64,000 nt of DNA from JANRLJ01 sp033762735 (lineage in GTDB: Bacteria; Chloroflexota; Anaerolineae; Aggregatilineales; Phototrophicaceae): positions 1 through 64,000 of the forward strand of contig JANRLJ010000111.1 of NCBI GenBank assembly GCA_033762735.1, read 5' to 3'. Numbering within the stretch: position 1 is the first letter of the stretch; the number at the start of each line of letters is the position of its first letter. Positions 40,687-49,972 of the stretch are shown here, one piece after another. The position numbers and the translations under genes were made by a program. The notes under the pieces were generated by a model. That model was not told the origin of the DNA. It did no database searches and worked only from the letters and a program-made list of their open reading frames with translations.

Positions 40687-41759
40687 ATGACTCTCTATTT
40701 TGGCGCATATGAAATTATTGAAGAGATTGGTAAAGGCGGGATGGCAACGGTTTACCGCGCTCGACAGTCCAGTGTTGAACGCGATGTTGCTATTAAAGTG
40801 ATCAAAGGAAGCATCAAGGAAGACCCCGATGCCATCCAGCGTTTTCAGCGTGAGGCAAGGGTCATTGCCCGTCTGGAGCATCCCCACATTCTGCCGATTT
40901 ACGATTTTGATGGCGCACACGAACCGCCGTATATCGTCATGCGCTATCTGGACGGCGGGACGCTCAAGGATGTGATGAAGCAGGGCTTACTGCCGCCGGC
41001 TGAAGTGGCGTATCTGATTCAGCAGGTGGCCTCTGCATTGGATTACGCCCATCGCCAGGGCATCATCCATCGCGATATCAAGCCAAGCAATATCCTGATC
41101 GACCGCGAGGGCAACGCTTTCGTCAGCGATCTGGGCATCGCCCGCATCACTCGGCGATGGGCAGCGTCATGGCCTCACCATGTCCGGGGCGATCATCGGC
41201 ACACCGGAATATATGCTGCCGGAACAGGCGATGGGACTGGCGGAAGATTGGCAGCGAGACGACTATCGGTTTGACGCTGTATAACATTGCCACCGTTTAC
41301 ATCCGTATGCGGGATTATCCCCGTGCGCTGGAGGTTGCCCGCCAGGGTTATGAGGTTGATAAAGGCCTGGGGGTTGATGTGGGCATTACCAGCGCCCTCA
41401 TTGCCGCTATCCTTGCCTTCATGGGTGCGCCCTTTGACCAGATCGTCATCCATCTGAAACCTGCGCTTGAAACTGGCCTGGCAGAGCGTAATTTTACGAC
41501 GCTTAACGATTGTATGTACTGTGAATTTCATCTGTTGATGTATGCCGGACGGTATGAAGACTCCTGTGAAATCATTGGACTGGTGTTGGGATCGCCGCTC
41601 TTTAATCGGGATGATCCCTATGCGATGGTCGAGATTGACGCGGCATTGGAAACCATCCGGCAGCATCTCTCAGAGGACGTGATTCAGGCGGCCATCGAAC
41701 GGGGCAAGACGCTGGATATGCTGGCGACGGCGCAGGCGCTGCTGGCGGAGCTTTCGTAG
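40687..41759 (+). pseudogene. Broken Ser/Thr protein kinase (STK) with C-terminal TPR-like remnant
   Basis: From 40687 the frame encodes a Hanks-type kinase: IGKGGMATVYRA, AIKVI (Lys), IHRDIKPSNILI (catalytic loop), SDLGIARIT (DLG in place of DFG). After codon ACT at 41151 the homology moves to the +1 frame (GAIIGTPEYMLPEQAMG, the activation and APE region), which stops at 41284. A third frame from about 41240 to 41759 then gives a helical TPR-like tail (TLYNIATVYIRMRDYPRALEV to AQALLAELS). So there is one frameshift in the activation loop plus a deletion joining the kinase to the tail. The C-lobe after the APE motif, including most of helices F-I, is missing. The gene cannot make an intact kinase unless the sequence holds errors. 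Confidence 0.82.
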
Positions 41760-41922
41760 GCGACCGCTGCTTCTGAATGACCGCGAACCGGGACGCAAGG
41801 GTCACGAATAAAGGCCATCAACGCTGAATCAATCAGACGCGGTAACCGTTATCCATTGGACCTGGGTGGGGCAGATTGCCAAGAAGTTTTGAGAGATGTA
41901 GCCCGCCAACCAAACAGGCTGC

Positions 41923-41952
41923 AAAAAAAGGAGTGCCTGCTGTTCGCACTCC
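41923..41952 (-). terminator. Terminator of the nine-gene sugar operon
   Basis: The perfect arms GGAGTGC (41930-41936) and GCACTCC (41946-41952) are followed by seven T on the minus strand, 66 bases after the last stop codon. Confidence 0.88.
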
Positions 41953-42018
41953 ATTTGTGAAGGCACAGGGAACAGTGTCTCAAACATATTGAAGGCTTTT
42001 GTTGGCCGAAGGGTGGCC

Positions 42019-42885
42019 TCAAGCCTTCAGGTCTGCCAGTTTCGCCTCGGCGGCTTGTTTTGCCTGTTCGTACTGACCGCTGTAAAGGGCTTGCAGACTG
42101 CGAAGGTAAGCGGGCGTTGTGATGGATGGGACAAGCGCCTTCGGCAACTGCTGGCGCTGCTCAAAGGTTTTGGCGAGGACGCGCACCAGCAGCCCGCACA
42201 CTTCATGATAGCGGGCGCGCTCCACCGGGCTTTGATGCAGCAGCCGTGTCACCGTCACTTCGGCGACAGCGGTGATCTGCGTCAGCATCGCTGCCCCCTT
42301 TTCCGCGCTGGCGATCTCACGCGGGTCTGCGCCGAGTACACCATCAAGCGGTGTGCTGGCGGGTACAGCGTCCAGCCGTACCAGATCAGGCTGCAGCGCG
42401 GCCATCAGCGACGTTTCACCAATACCCGCGTGATCGCCTGTGTAGTGCTCTGAAATGAGATCATAGGACGTCACGGGCAGAATCGTCACGGGCGAACGAC
42501 TCATCACGCTGTAGGCGGCTCGCTTGAGCGTAAGGGTCTGCTCGATGCCGAAGTGCCCGGTAAAGGCCACGATCACCCGGAAGCCCATTTCTGACAACTG
42601 CTCGAATACGCTTGTCAGGAGCGGCTCGATGACGCTGATTGGGAGCTTGAGGGTATAAGGATAGGGAACACCGCCCGCCGCCCAGTAGGAAACCGGCACC
42701 AGCACTGCATCCAGCCGATCTGCGATTCGTTCACCGACGGCGCTTGCCACCAGCCCGTCGAGGCCGAGGGGTAGATGATGGCTGTGCCATTCCAGCGTAC
42801 CAAAGGAGAGGACGACGACAGGCTGTGCGGCGATGCGGGCTTCCAGTTCTGCCGGGAAAAGGTGCTCAAACCGATAAGCCGTCAT
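42019..42885 (-). CDS. Creatininase-family amidohydrolase-like protein
   Basis: This 288-residue protein is the last gene of the sugar operon and overlaps the dehydrogenase stop by ATGA. Creatininase-family metal ligands are visible: LSFGTLEWHSHHLPLGLD (Glu, His, Asp), AFTGHFGIEQ (His) and DHAGIGETSLM (Glu). The family cleaves cyclic amides or C-N bonds (creatinine, MftE-like peptides, formamidopyrimidine compounds). In this operon it may act on an amide or lactam-like form of the imported compound. A poorly conserved C-terminal tail (YSGQYEQAKQAAEAKLADLK) is helical. Confidence 0.88.
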   Translation of the reverse strand: MTAYRFEHLFPAELEARIAAQPVVVLSFGTLEWHSHHLPLGLDGLVASAVGERIADRLDAVLVPVSYWAAGGVPYPYTLKLPISVIEPLLTSVFEQLSEMGFRVIVAFTGHFGIEQTLTLKRAAYSVMSRSPVTILPVTSYDLISEHYTGDHAGIGETSLMAALQPDLVRLDAVPASTPLDGVLGADPREIASAEKGAAMLTQITAVAEVTVTRLLHQSPVERARYHEVCGLLVRVLAKTFEQRQQLPKALVPSITTPAYLRSLQALYSGQYEQAKQAAEAKLADLKA

Positions 42886-43967
42886 CGCAGCCTCTCAAAC
42901 TCGACGATGGGGCGAATGCCGCGATCCTGTTCCAGCGAAGCAAACACCTGCGGAACGTCCGCCAGTTGCAGCGTGGTGGTGTGCAGTTCATCAAGATGCA
43001 GTTTGCCCTCCGCGTACCAGTCCGCGAACAGCGGCAGGTCGATCATCGGGCGGATATTGCCGTAAATGCACCCGATGATCTGCTGCTGCTGGCTCATAAA
43101 GCGGCGGGGCTGGAACGGCAGCACGTCATCCCGCGCCGCCGCTCCCACCAGAATCAGTGTGCCGCCGCGCGCCAGCATATCGACTCCGGCCAGCATCAGC
43201 CCTGGTACACCCACTGCCTCGAAGACATGATCGACACCGCGCCCGCCCGTGATGGCTCTGACCGCTGCTGCATCCCTACCCGCGAAGGTGTGGGTTGCGC
43301 CGTAGCGCGTGGCGAGTTCCAGGCGCGACTCGTTCAGGTCAATCACGATAATCGTCCCGGCATTTGCCAGCCGCGCTCCCTGGACGATGTTCAGGCCAAT
43401 TCCGCCCGCGCCGATGACTGCCACCGAATCGCCGGGACGAATGTGCGCGGTGTATAAGGCCGCGCCGACTCCGGTAGCGACGGCACAGCCGAGCATGGCC
43501 GCTTTCGTCAGGGGGATGTCCTTGCGGATGGGCACGACACCGCCCGCAGGCACCACCACATAGGGGCAGAACGTCCCCGCGTTGAGCATCACAGCAAGCG
43601 GCGACCCATCCAGAAAGACACGCGGCGAAACCGTCCCCTGAATATTCTCACATAAATCCTGGCGACCCGACAGGCAGTGGCGACACTGGTTGCACTTGGG
43701 CTGCCAGTTCACCACGACATGATCGCCCACCTGCACCTGCGTCACCCCCTCGCCGATTTCTTCGACGATGCCCGCCCCCTCATGACCGAGCAGAACAGGC
43801 GTGGCACGTGCATCGCGCATATAGCTGAGGTCGGTGTGGCAAACCCCGCTGGCGACCATCCGCACCATCACCTCGCCGCGTTCAGGGGCGCTTACCTCAA
43901 CCGTTTCGAGGGTGGGCGGGGAACCCAACTGCTTTAAAACCACGCCCGGCACTCGATGGCGGGTCAT
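42882..43967 (-). CDS. Zinc-dependent alcohol dehydrogenase (MDR family)
   Basis: This 361-residue enzyme starts at 43967, where its ATG overlaps the stop of rbsD; this overlap decides the start. Catalytic zinc ligands are Cys43 (SGVCHTDLS), His62/Glu63 (LGHEGAG) and Cys161. The structural zinc site has Cys92, Cys95, Cys98 and Cys106. The nucleotide site is GAGGIG (186-191) followed by IIVIDLNESRLELA, which favours NAD(H). It is closest in layout to class III/benzyl alcohol-type dehydrogenases. In the operon it probably oxidises a hydroxyl of the sugar or sugar alcohol being taken up. Confidence 0.94.
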   Translation of the reverse strand: MTRHRVPGVVLKQLGSPPTLETVEVSAPERGEVMVRMVASGVCHTDLSYMRDARATPVLLGHEGAGIVEEIGEGVTQVQVGDHVVVNWQPKCNQCRHCLSGRQDLCENIQGTVSPRVFLDGSPLAVMLNAGTFCPYVVVPAGGVVPIRKDIPLTKAAMLGCAVATGVGAALYTAHIRPGDSVAVIGAGGIGLNIVQGARLANAGTIIVIDLNESRLELATRYGATHTFAGRDAAAVRAITGGRGVDHVFEAVGVPGLMLAGVDMLARGGTLILVGAAARDDVLPFQPRRFMSQQQQIIGCIYGNIRPMIDLPLFADWYAEGKLHLDELHTTTLQLADVPQVFASLEQDRGIRPIVEFERLR

Positions 43968-44425
43968 CGGTTCAGTTTCTTGGCATAGTAATCCGGCGCA
44001 ACCGTGCCGGGTTTGCTGAACCATTTGGGGACATCGACACCCGCGTACAGCAGAATGTTGCCCCAGGGATCAAACGCGCCCGTTCGCACGATCACTTTGG
44101 CCTTCGCCGCCATTTCGCCCAGGATGGTGGCGTGCGGGATCATCTCGTGGTCGGCATCCGCGAAAAGGCGCTGCACTTTTTCAAGCAGCGGGGCGTTATT
44201 GGTCGGCAGGTTGTCGGCATACGCGACCTTTTCGGCGATAAACGATTCCGCGACGACGGAAAGCACCGTCTCCAGGTCGGGAACGTCCTGCACAATCGCC
44301 AGGTCGATCCGCCATGCGCTGGATGGAATCGGGAAGCCAGCATCACAGACGATCATCAGGTCGCCGTGTCCCATCGAGGCAATGGCGTAATTCAGTTCTG
44401 CGTTTAAGAGTCTTCCACGCTGCAT
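43964..44425 (-). CDS. rbsD: D-ribose pyranase (RbsD/FucU family)
   Basis: This 153-residue protein interconverts pyranose and furanose forms of ribose (or fucose mutarotation in FucU). Family residues include the catalytic-type His in IASMGHGDLMIVCDAGFPIP and the tail DPWGNILLYAGVDVP. It lies 13 bases after ribokinase and overlaps the dehydrogenase start. The pairing with ribokinase supports a pentose or related sugar substrate. The segment PWGNILLYAGV is closer to RbsD than to FucU, but the two are hard to separate by eye. Confidence 0.88.
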   Translation of the reverse strand: MQRGRLLNAELNYAIASMGHGDLMIVCDAGFPIPSSAWRIDLAIVQDVPDLETVLSVVAESFIAEKVAYADNLPTNNAPLLEKVQRLFADADHEMIPHATILGEMAAKAKVIVRTGAFDPWGNILLYAGVDVPKWFSKPGTVAPDYYAKKLNR

Positions 44426-44438
44426 AGGTTCCCCCAGT

Positions 44439-45368
44439 TCAATCCGTGATTTGATGTTGAGCCAGTAAGGTTTCGACGGCGGTTCGCTGTGCCAGCGACG
44501 GGATCACGCCGAGTTGGGTACAGGCGAGCGCACCACAGGCACACCCGAAGCGCACCGCCTCCACCAGGGGTTTGCCTTCGCCCAGAGCAACCGCCAGCCC
44601 TGAATTGAAGGCGTCTCCTGCACCTGTCGTATCCACCACCTCGACGCTGAACGATGGCACCAGCAGATCGACGCTGTCGGTCAGAATCAATGCGCCGTTT
44701 TCCCCCATCGTGACGATGACATTCTGCACACCGAAGGCGCGAAGCTGCGCCGCGAGAGTGCGAGTCGGGGTGGGGTCATCCGGGGCGAGACCGAGCAGGA
44801 TTCGCAGTTCGCTTTCGTTGGGCGTGAGGTAGTCAATATACCTGAAGATTTCTTTCGGGAGCGGGACAGCAGGCGCGGGATTGAGAATCGTCGTCTTGCC
44901 ATGTTTTTTGCCAATCTCCATCGCACGCATGGCCGCCGCAACCGGAATCTCCAGCACGGCCATCACAAGATCGCCCGCCGCGATTTTGGCTTCCGCCTGG
45001 TCAACAAAGGCCGCGTCCATCAGGTTGTTCGCGCCCATGTCGAGGATGATGAAGTTCTCGCCTTTCTGGTTGAGGATGATAAAGCCGACCCCCGTCGGGC
45101 GCTCCTGGGTGCGGTGGAGATAGTCTGTATTGACCCCTTCCGCCGCGTAGAGATCAAAGGCAATTTCGGCCAGCTTATCCTCTCCGATAATCGCCACCAG
45201 CGACGATGATGCGCCGAGGCGGGCCGTGCCCACCGCCTGGTTGGAGCCTTTGCCGCCCGGCCCCATGTCAAAATCGGTGCCGAGCAGGGTTTGCCCAAAG
45301 ATCGGCAGTTGGGGTGCGCGAATGGTCATGCCTACCGCAAAGCTGCCAACAATAGTAATGTTTGTCAT
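44439..45368 (-). CDS. rbsK: Ribokinase (PfkB family)
   Basis: This 309-residue sugar kinase phosphorylates ribose or a related sugar after import. The N-terminal GPGGKGSNQAVGTARLGA and C-terminal DTTGAGDAFNSGLAVAL (catalytic Asp in GAGD) signatures are complete, and the monovalent-ion region CGALACTQLGVIPSL is present. The start overlaps the ABC ATPase stop by four bases (ATGA). The N-terminal substrate region GSFAVGMTIRAPQLP differs from the usual GSxNxD in ribokinases, so the true substrate may not be ribose. Confidence 0.92.
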   Translation of the reverse strand: MTNITIVGSFAVGMTIRAPQLPIFGQTLLGTDFDMGPGGKGSNQAVGTARLGASSSLVAIIGEDKLAEIAFDLYAAEGVNTDYLHRTQERPTGVGFIILNQKGENFIILDMGANNLMDAAFVDQAEAKIAAGDLVMAVLEIPVAAAMRAMEIGKKHGKTTILNPAPAVPLPKEIFRYIDYLTPNESELRILLGLAPDDPTPTRTLAAQLRAFGVQNVIVTMGENGALILTDSVDLLVPSFSVEVVDTTGAGDAFNSGLAVALGEGKPLVEAVRFGCACGALACTQLGVIPSLAQRTAVETLLAQHQITD

Positions 45369-46888
45369 CCGTTCACCGCCTGGTTCTGTCCCATCGCGCA
45401 GGCGAGAATTGCTTCCTCGGTGGCGTCCTGGTTGGCGAATTCGCCCGTGATTCGACCCTGGTGCATCACCAGAATGCGATCACACTGCCCGATCAGTTCG
45501 GGGAGTTCGGAGGACACCAGGAGGATGGTCACGCCCTGCGCTGCGAGCTGCTGCATGATGTTATAGATTTCGCTTTTTGCGCCCACGTCAATCCCGCGTG
45601 TCGGTTCATGCAGGATCAGGATGAGGGGTTTGGTCGCCAGCCCTCGCGCCAGAATCACCTTCTGCTGGTTGCCGCCGCTCAGGGTGCGGATTTTCTGCTG
45701 ATGGCTGGCGATGCGGGTATCGAACTGTTTGACGTAATAGGTACTCGTTTCACGGACGCGACTGCCTTGCAGCAGCCCGGCCTGGCTCACACTTTTGAGC
45801 GCGGCGGCGACGGTGTTGTGTTCAACGCTCATCGTCAGCAGCGCCCCCATCCCGCGCCGATCTGCCGGGATGAGCGCCAGCCCACTACGAAGCGCGGCGG
45901 CAGGGGCATTCCCTTTGAGGGGGATGCCGTGCACCTGTAACCGCCCGCTGCGGGGACGCAGCCCGAAAATCGCGCCGACCAGTTCATCCTTCCCGGAATC
46001 GGGCAGTCCCGCTACGCCAACGATCTCCCCCTGATGCACATCGAACGAGACCGTTTGCAGTTCCGGCGGACTGCTGATGGCTTGCAGGCTCAGGACGACT
46101 TCAGGGTTGATGGGGCGCTGTGCAGTGTGGCGACGCAGAAAATCCACCGAACGCCCGACCATCTGCTGAATCAGGGTGTCCAGCGTCAAGCTGCCGTCAT
46201 TGTCCATCGTACTGATGTAGCGTCCGTCGCGCATGACGCTGATGCGGTCAGCGATGCTCAAGACCTCCTCAAGCCGATGCGAGACGTAGATGATGGTCAC
46301 GCCCTCGCTTTTTAACTGCTGGATGACTTCAAACAGGTGGCGGGTTTCCTCGTGGGTAAGCGCGGAATTGGGTTCATCGAGGATCAGCACACGCACCTGC
46401 TGAGAAATGGCGCGGGCGATTTCCACAAGCTGCTGCTGCGCGATGGACAGGCGGCCAACGGTGAGGCGCGGGTCGATCTGCCCCATACCCAACCGCGCCA
46501 GCGCAGCCCGTGCCGCCGTCTGCATCTGGTCGCGGCGGATGAGCGCGAGGGGCATCCGCACGGCGCTGCTGTTGAGCATGATGTTTTCCGCGACGGTCAG
46601 GTTAAGGCACAACGCCAATTCCTGATAGACCACCCGAATGCCAAAACGCTGGCTCACGGAAGGCGAGGGAAGGTTGATCGGTGCGCCCTCGAACAGGATT
46701 TCGCCGCTGTCTGGCTGCAACTCCCCGGCGAGGATGTTCATCAGGGTGCTTTTGCCCGCGCCGTTTTCACCCAGTACGGCGTGAATCTCGCCCGGCTGAA
46801 AGCGCACGCTCACATTGTCGAGCGCCAGCACGCCCGGAAACTGTTTGGAAATACGACGGAGTTCAATAATGGGTACGGCTTCAGTCAT
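45365..46888 (-). CDS. Sugar ABC transporter ATP-binding protein (RbsA/MglA type)
   Basis: This is a 507-residue double-NBD ATPase. The ATG at 46888 is taken as start; a TTG two codons earlier is possible. NBD1 has Walker A GENGAGKST, signature region RLSIAQQQLVEIARAI and Walker B VLILDEPNSAL. NBD2 has the usual degenerate Walker A (GLPDSGKDEL), GGNQQKVILARGL and Walker B LILILHEPTRGID. In the last, His replaces the normally invariant Asp, which is unusual even in this family. It energises uptake with the neighbouring permease and binding protein. A hairpin separates it from the binding-protein gene. Confidence 0.93.
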   Translation of the reverse strand: MTEAVPIIELRRISKQFPGVLALDNVSVRFQPGEIHAVLGENGAGKSTLMNILAGELQPDSGEILFEGAPINLPSPSVSQRFGIRVVYQELALCLNLTVAENIMLNSSAVRMPLALIRRDQMQTAARAALARLGMGQIDPRLTVGRLSIAQQQLVEIARAISQQVRVLILDEPNSALTHEETRHLFEVIQQLKSEGVTIIYVSHRLEEVLSIADRISVMRDGRYISTMDNDGSLTLDTLIQQMVGRSVDFLRRHTAQRPINPEVVLSLQAISSPPELQTVSFDVHQGEIVGVAGLPDSGKDELVGAIFGLRPRSGRLQVHGIPLKGNAPAAALRSGLALIPADRRGMGALLTMSVEHNTVAAALKSVSQAGLLQGSRVRETSTYYVKQFDTRIASHQQKIRTLSGGNQQKVILARGLATKPLILILHEPTRGIDVGAKSEIYNIMQQLAAQGVTILLVSSELPELIGQCDRILVMHQGRITGEFANQDATEEAILACAMGQNQAVNG

Positions 46889-46927
46889 ATGCAATATAGT
46901 TCACTTTCTAAAAAGAAGGATTTATTT

Positions 46928-46949
46928 GGGGTGGCACCTTCGCCACCCC
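46928..46949 (-). promoter_or_regulatory. Hairpin between binding-protein and ATPase genes
   Basis: The arms GGGGTGGC and GCCACCCC surround a 6-base loop with no U-run. Hairpins at this place often stabilise the upstream message, so the binding protein is made in excess over the transporter. Confidence 0.6.
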
Positions 46950-46964
46950 ACAGCATGTTTTGCA

Positions 46965-48863
46965 TTATGAACCCGCGACTTCGGCGATGTTCTCCTGGGT
47001 ATAGATGCCGACGCCTGTGTCCAGGTTGGAGATAGTCTCGCCGTTGAGGAAGCGCACCAGCAGATTGACCGCCTCGAAGCCCTGCCGTTCAGGTGCCTGG
47101 TCGATGGTGGCCTGGATTGCGCCGTCGGCCACCAACTGCACCGTGTCGTCCAGCAGATCGAAGCCGACCACCGTCACCGTCCCAACCGCGTCATTGCGCG
47201 TCACCCATTCGCCAGCGGCAGGGGTCGAGCAGCACTCCAGCGAGAGAATGCCCGTCACATCCGGGTTCGCCAGCATCGCGTTCTCGATGGCGGCGTAGAT
47301 TTCCTGCGGATCAGTTCCCGTGTTAACCGTCTGAACGACTTCGATGCCGGGGTAGTTGGCGAGGGCTTCCCGTGCGCCGCTCTCGCGGTCAATCGACCAC
47401 TGGGCGGCGGCGTCCAGCGTGGTGATGATGACCTGACCTTCCCCGTTGAGGTACTCGGCCATCAGTTCGCCCGCTTCCCGCCCGGACTGCACCAAATCCT
47501 GCCCGGCGAACGCTAAGCGGTTGCTGTCGGGATTGTCGGTGTTGAACGTCACCACCGGGATACCTGCTTCGATCACGCGGTTAATCAGCGGCGCGAGGGC
47601 GTCGGTGCTGACCGAGGAAATCGCCAGCCCGTCGATCTCGTCCAGCAGCGTTTCGATCTCGCTGATCTGCGCGTCGGCATCTGCCCCCACCGGGCCGATG
47701 AACTGCGCGTTCACGCCCAGTTCTTCCACCGCCCGTTCGACCCCGGCGCGGATGAAGGGGGCGAACTCGTTGGAGACATCGTGGTAGGAGACATAGATGT
47801 TGAGCGTCTCCCCCGCATCGATCTTCGCCTGAATGCGCTCTGCCAGCGCGAAGTCGGCCAGGCTTACCCCCTCGGCTTCCGTCGTGGGATTCAGCACCTC
47901 GTCGATATTGTCCTGCGTATAAATGCCGACACCCGTGTCGAGATTGGAGATGGTCTCGCCGTTGAGGAAGCGCACCAGCAGATTGACCGCCTCGAAGCCC
48001 TGCCGTTCAGGTGCCTGGTCGATGGTCGCCTGGATTGCGCCGTCGGCCACCAACTGCACCGTGTCGTCCAGCAGGTCAAAGCCGACTACCGTCACCGTCC
48101 CAACCGCGTCATTGCGCGTCACCCATTCGCCAGCAGCAGGGGTCGAGCAGCATTCCAGCGAGAGGATGCCCGTCACATCGGGGTTCGCCAGCATGGCGTT
48201 CTCGATGGCGGCATAGATTTCCTGCGGGTCAGTCCCGGTGTTAACCGTCTGCACGACTTCGATGCCGGGATAGTTGGCGAGGGCTTCCCGTGCGCCGCTC
48301 TCGCGGTCAATCGACCACTGCGCAGCCGCGTCCAGCGTGGTGATGATGACCTGACCTTCCCCGTTGAGGTACTCTGCCATCAGTTCGCCCGCTTCCCGCC
48401 CTGACTGTACCAAATCCTGCCCGGCGAACACTAAGCGGTCGCTGTCGGGATTGTCGGTGTTGAACGTCACCACCGGAATACCTGCTTCGATCACCCGGTT
48501 AATCAGCGGCGCGAGGGCGTCGGTGCTAACCGAGGAGATCGCCAGCCCGTCAATCTCGTCCAGCAGCGTCTCGATCTCGCTGATCTGCGCGTCGGCGTCT
48601 GCCCCCACTGGGCCGATGAACTGCGCGTTCACGCCCAGTTCCTCCACCGCCCGTTCGACCCCGGCGCGGATGAAGGGGGCGAACTCGTTGGAGACATCGT
48701 GGTAGGAGACATAGATGTTGAGCGTCTCCCCTGCGTCGATCTTCGCCTGAATGCGCTCTGCTAACTCGAAATCTTCCAGGCTTACCCCTTCCGATTCCTG
48801 TGCGGTCACGGCAAGTGGGAGGGTGATGAGCAGCAATGTCAGCAGCAGTAACCATCTTTTCAT
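46965..48863 (-). CDS. Sugar-binding protein with two near-identical tandem binding domains
   Basis: This 632-residue exported protein starts at 48863 (MKRWLLLLTLL), with AAGGAG 8 bases before it; an ATG six codons earlier overlaps that site. A signal peptide (about 1-21, cut after AVTA) is followed by two RbsB-like periplasmic-binding domains of about 305 residues each (about 26-331 and 332-632). The domains share nearly every residue (for example LNIYVSYHDVSNEFAPFI, VVTFNTDNPDS, NPDVTGILSLECCS, GVGIYTQ). The few differences include DFELAERI versus DFALAERI and SDRLVF versus SNRLAF. Type-1 sugar binders normally have one domain. There is no lipobox Cys, so anchoring is unclear. It is the binding partner of the RbsC-like permease. 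Confidence 0.93.
   Translation of the reverse strand: MKRWLLLLTLLLITLPLAVTAQESEGVSLEDFELAERIQAKIDAGETLNIYVSYHDVSNEFAPFIRAGVERAVEELGVNAQFIGPVGADADAQISEIETLLDEIDGLAISSVSTDALAPLINRVIEAGIPVVTFNTDNPDSDRLVFAGQDLVQSGREAGELMAEYLNGEGQVIITTLDAAAQWSIDRESGAREALANYPGIEVVQTVNTGTDPQEIYAAIENAMLANPDVTGILSLECCSTPAAGEWVTRNDAVGTVTVVGFDLLDDTVQLVADGAIQATIDQAPERQGFEAVNLLVRFLNGETISNLDTGVGIYTQDNIDEVLNPTTEAEGVSLADFALAERIQAKIDAGETLNIYVSYHDVSNEFAPFIRAGVERAVEELGVNAQFIGPVGADADAQISEIETLLDEIDGLAISSVSTDALAPLINRVIEAGIPVVTFNTDNPDSNRLAFAGQDLVQSGREAGELMAEYLNGEGQVIITTLDAAAQWSIDRESGAREALANYPGIEVVQTVNTGTDPQEIYAAIENAMLANPDVTGILSLECCSTPAAGEWVTRNDAVGTVTVVGFDLLDDTVQLVADGAIQATIDQAPERQGFEAVNLLVRFLNGETISNLDTGVGIYTQENIAEVAGS
46968..48788 (-). 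repeat. In-frame tandem DNA duplication, 918-bp period
   Basis: Copy 1 covers about 47871-48788 and copy 2 about 46968-47870. They differ at scattered, often silent, positions. The exact 918-bp offset keeps the reading frame, giving the double-domain binding protein. Confidence 0.9.
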
Positions 48864-48935
48864 TTCAAGACTCCTTTTCATAATAGGTCTACTTTAGGTG
48901 CATATTAAACGGAATTCTTCCGTTGAACTGCCGAA

Positions 48936-49958
48936 TTAATGTGCGGGTCGGTTTGCCGTCCATTTGTCGATGGCGACGGCGACGATGATCACCAACCCGA
49001 TAATCAGTTCCTGGGCGAAGGGTGAAATGCCGAGCAGCACCAGCCCATTTCGCAGAATGCCGATAATCAGCACCCCCAGGATCGTGCCGGGGATGGTTCC
49101 CTCGCCACCGGAAAGCGATGCGCCGCCCACGATGGTCGCGGCGATCACGTCGAGTTCAAGACCTAACCCGGTGCGCCCCGCCTGACCACTTGGGAGAAAG
49201 GCGAGGCTGAGAATGCCCGCCAGCGCGGCCAGTGCCCCCATAATGACGAAGGCCCAGATTTTGACCGAGAAGACATTGATGCCGGAAACCCGCGCGGCCT
49301 TCTGACTGCCACCCACCGCATAGACGCGAAACCCGTAGGTCGTCAGCGCCAGCACAACCCAGCCAATCGCGGCGATGATGATGAAAAACACCAACTGCAT
49401 CGGGATTTGCCCGAACAGGTAGCCCTGCCCGATAAATTCAAACTGAGCAAGGACTCCGGGGAGCGCCCCCTGCCGTTCGTTGACGGTGACGGGTTGCCCA
49501 TCGGTGATGAGCAGCGCCGCCCCGCGTACAATGCTGAGCATACCTAAAGTCGTGATGAACGAAGGCAGCTTGCCATAGGTAGAAAGAACGCCGTTGATGG
49601 TGCCAGCCATCACACCAATCAGCAGGCCGACACCAATGGCCGGGAGAAGCGCCCACTGCTCCACAATCAACATGCCGGTCGCCAGCCCTGCCAGCGCGTA
49701 AATCGACCCGACAGAGAGATCGACCTCGCCGGAGATCAGCACAAAGGTCATCCCAATCGCCATAATGCCGATCAGCGACACCTGCCGCCCAACATTGAGC
49801 AGGTTACGGGTGCTGAGGAAGGCGTCCGACGCGAACGCCAGAAACACACACATCAGCACCAGTGCAATCGCCACCCCGGCTTCTCTGGCTCCAAACAATC
49901 GCCGGAGGCTCAAGCGCCTTTTAAGGGCGGGTTCGGGGCGGGTGTTTGCGATATCCAT
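48936..49958 (-). CDS. Sugar ABC transporter permease (RbsC type)
   Basis: This 340-residue inner-membrane permease has about eight to ten hydrophobic helices. Family marks are GMTFVLISGEVDLSVGSIYAL, the coupling loop TTYGFRVYAVGGSQKAARVSG and IVGGASLSGGEGTIPGTILG. AAAGGAC precedes the ATG. It pairs with the RbsA-type ATPase downstream and receives sugar from the duplicated binding protein that follows it. Confidence 0.95.
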   Translation of the reverse strand: MDIANTRPEPALKRRLSLRRLFGAREAGVAIALVLMCVFLAFASDAFLSTRNLLNVGRQVSLIGIMAIGMTFVLISGEVDLSVGSIYALAGLATGMLIVEQWALLPAIGVGLLIGVMAGTINGVLSTYGKLPSFITTLGMLSIVRGAALLITDGQPVTVNERQGALPGVLAQFEFIGQGYLFGQIPMQLVFFIIIAAIGWVVLALTTYGFRVYAVGGSQKAARVSGINVFSVKIWAFVIMGALAALAGILSLAFLPSGQAGRTGLGLELDVIAATIVGGASLSGGEGTIPGTILGVLIIGILRNGLVLLGISPFAQELIIGLVIIVAVAIDKWTANRPAH

Positions 49959-49972
49959 CCGTAAGTCCTTTC

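Noticed and set aside
41157..41759. Treating the 41157-41759 frame as an independent TPR gene
   Set aside because: Its first 27 codons are the kinase activation loop read in the wrong frame, and no ribosome site precedes a usable start; it is better explained as the tail of the broken kinase.
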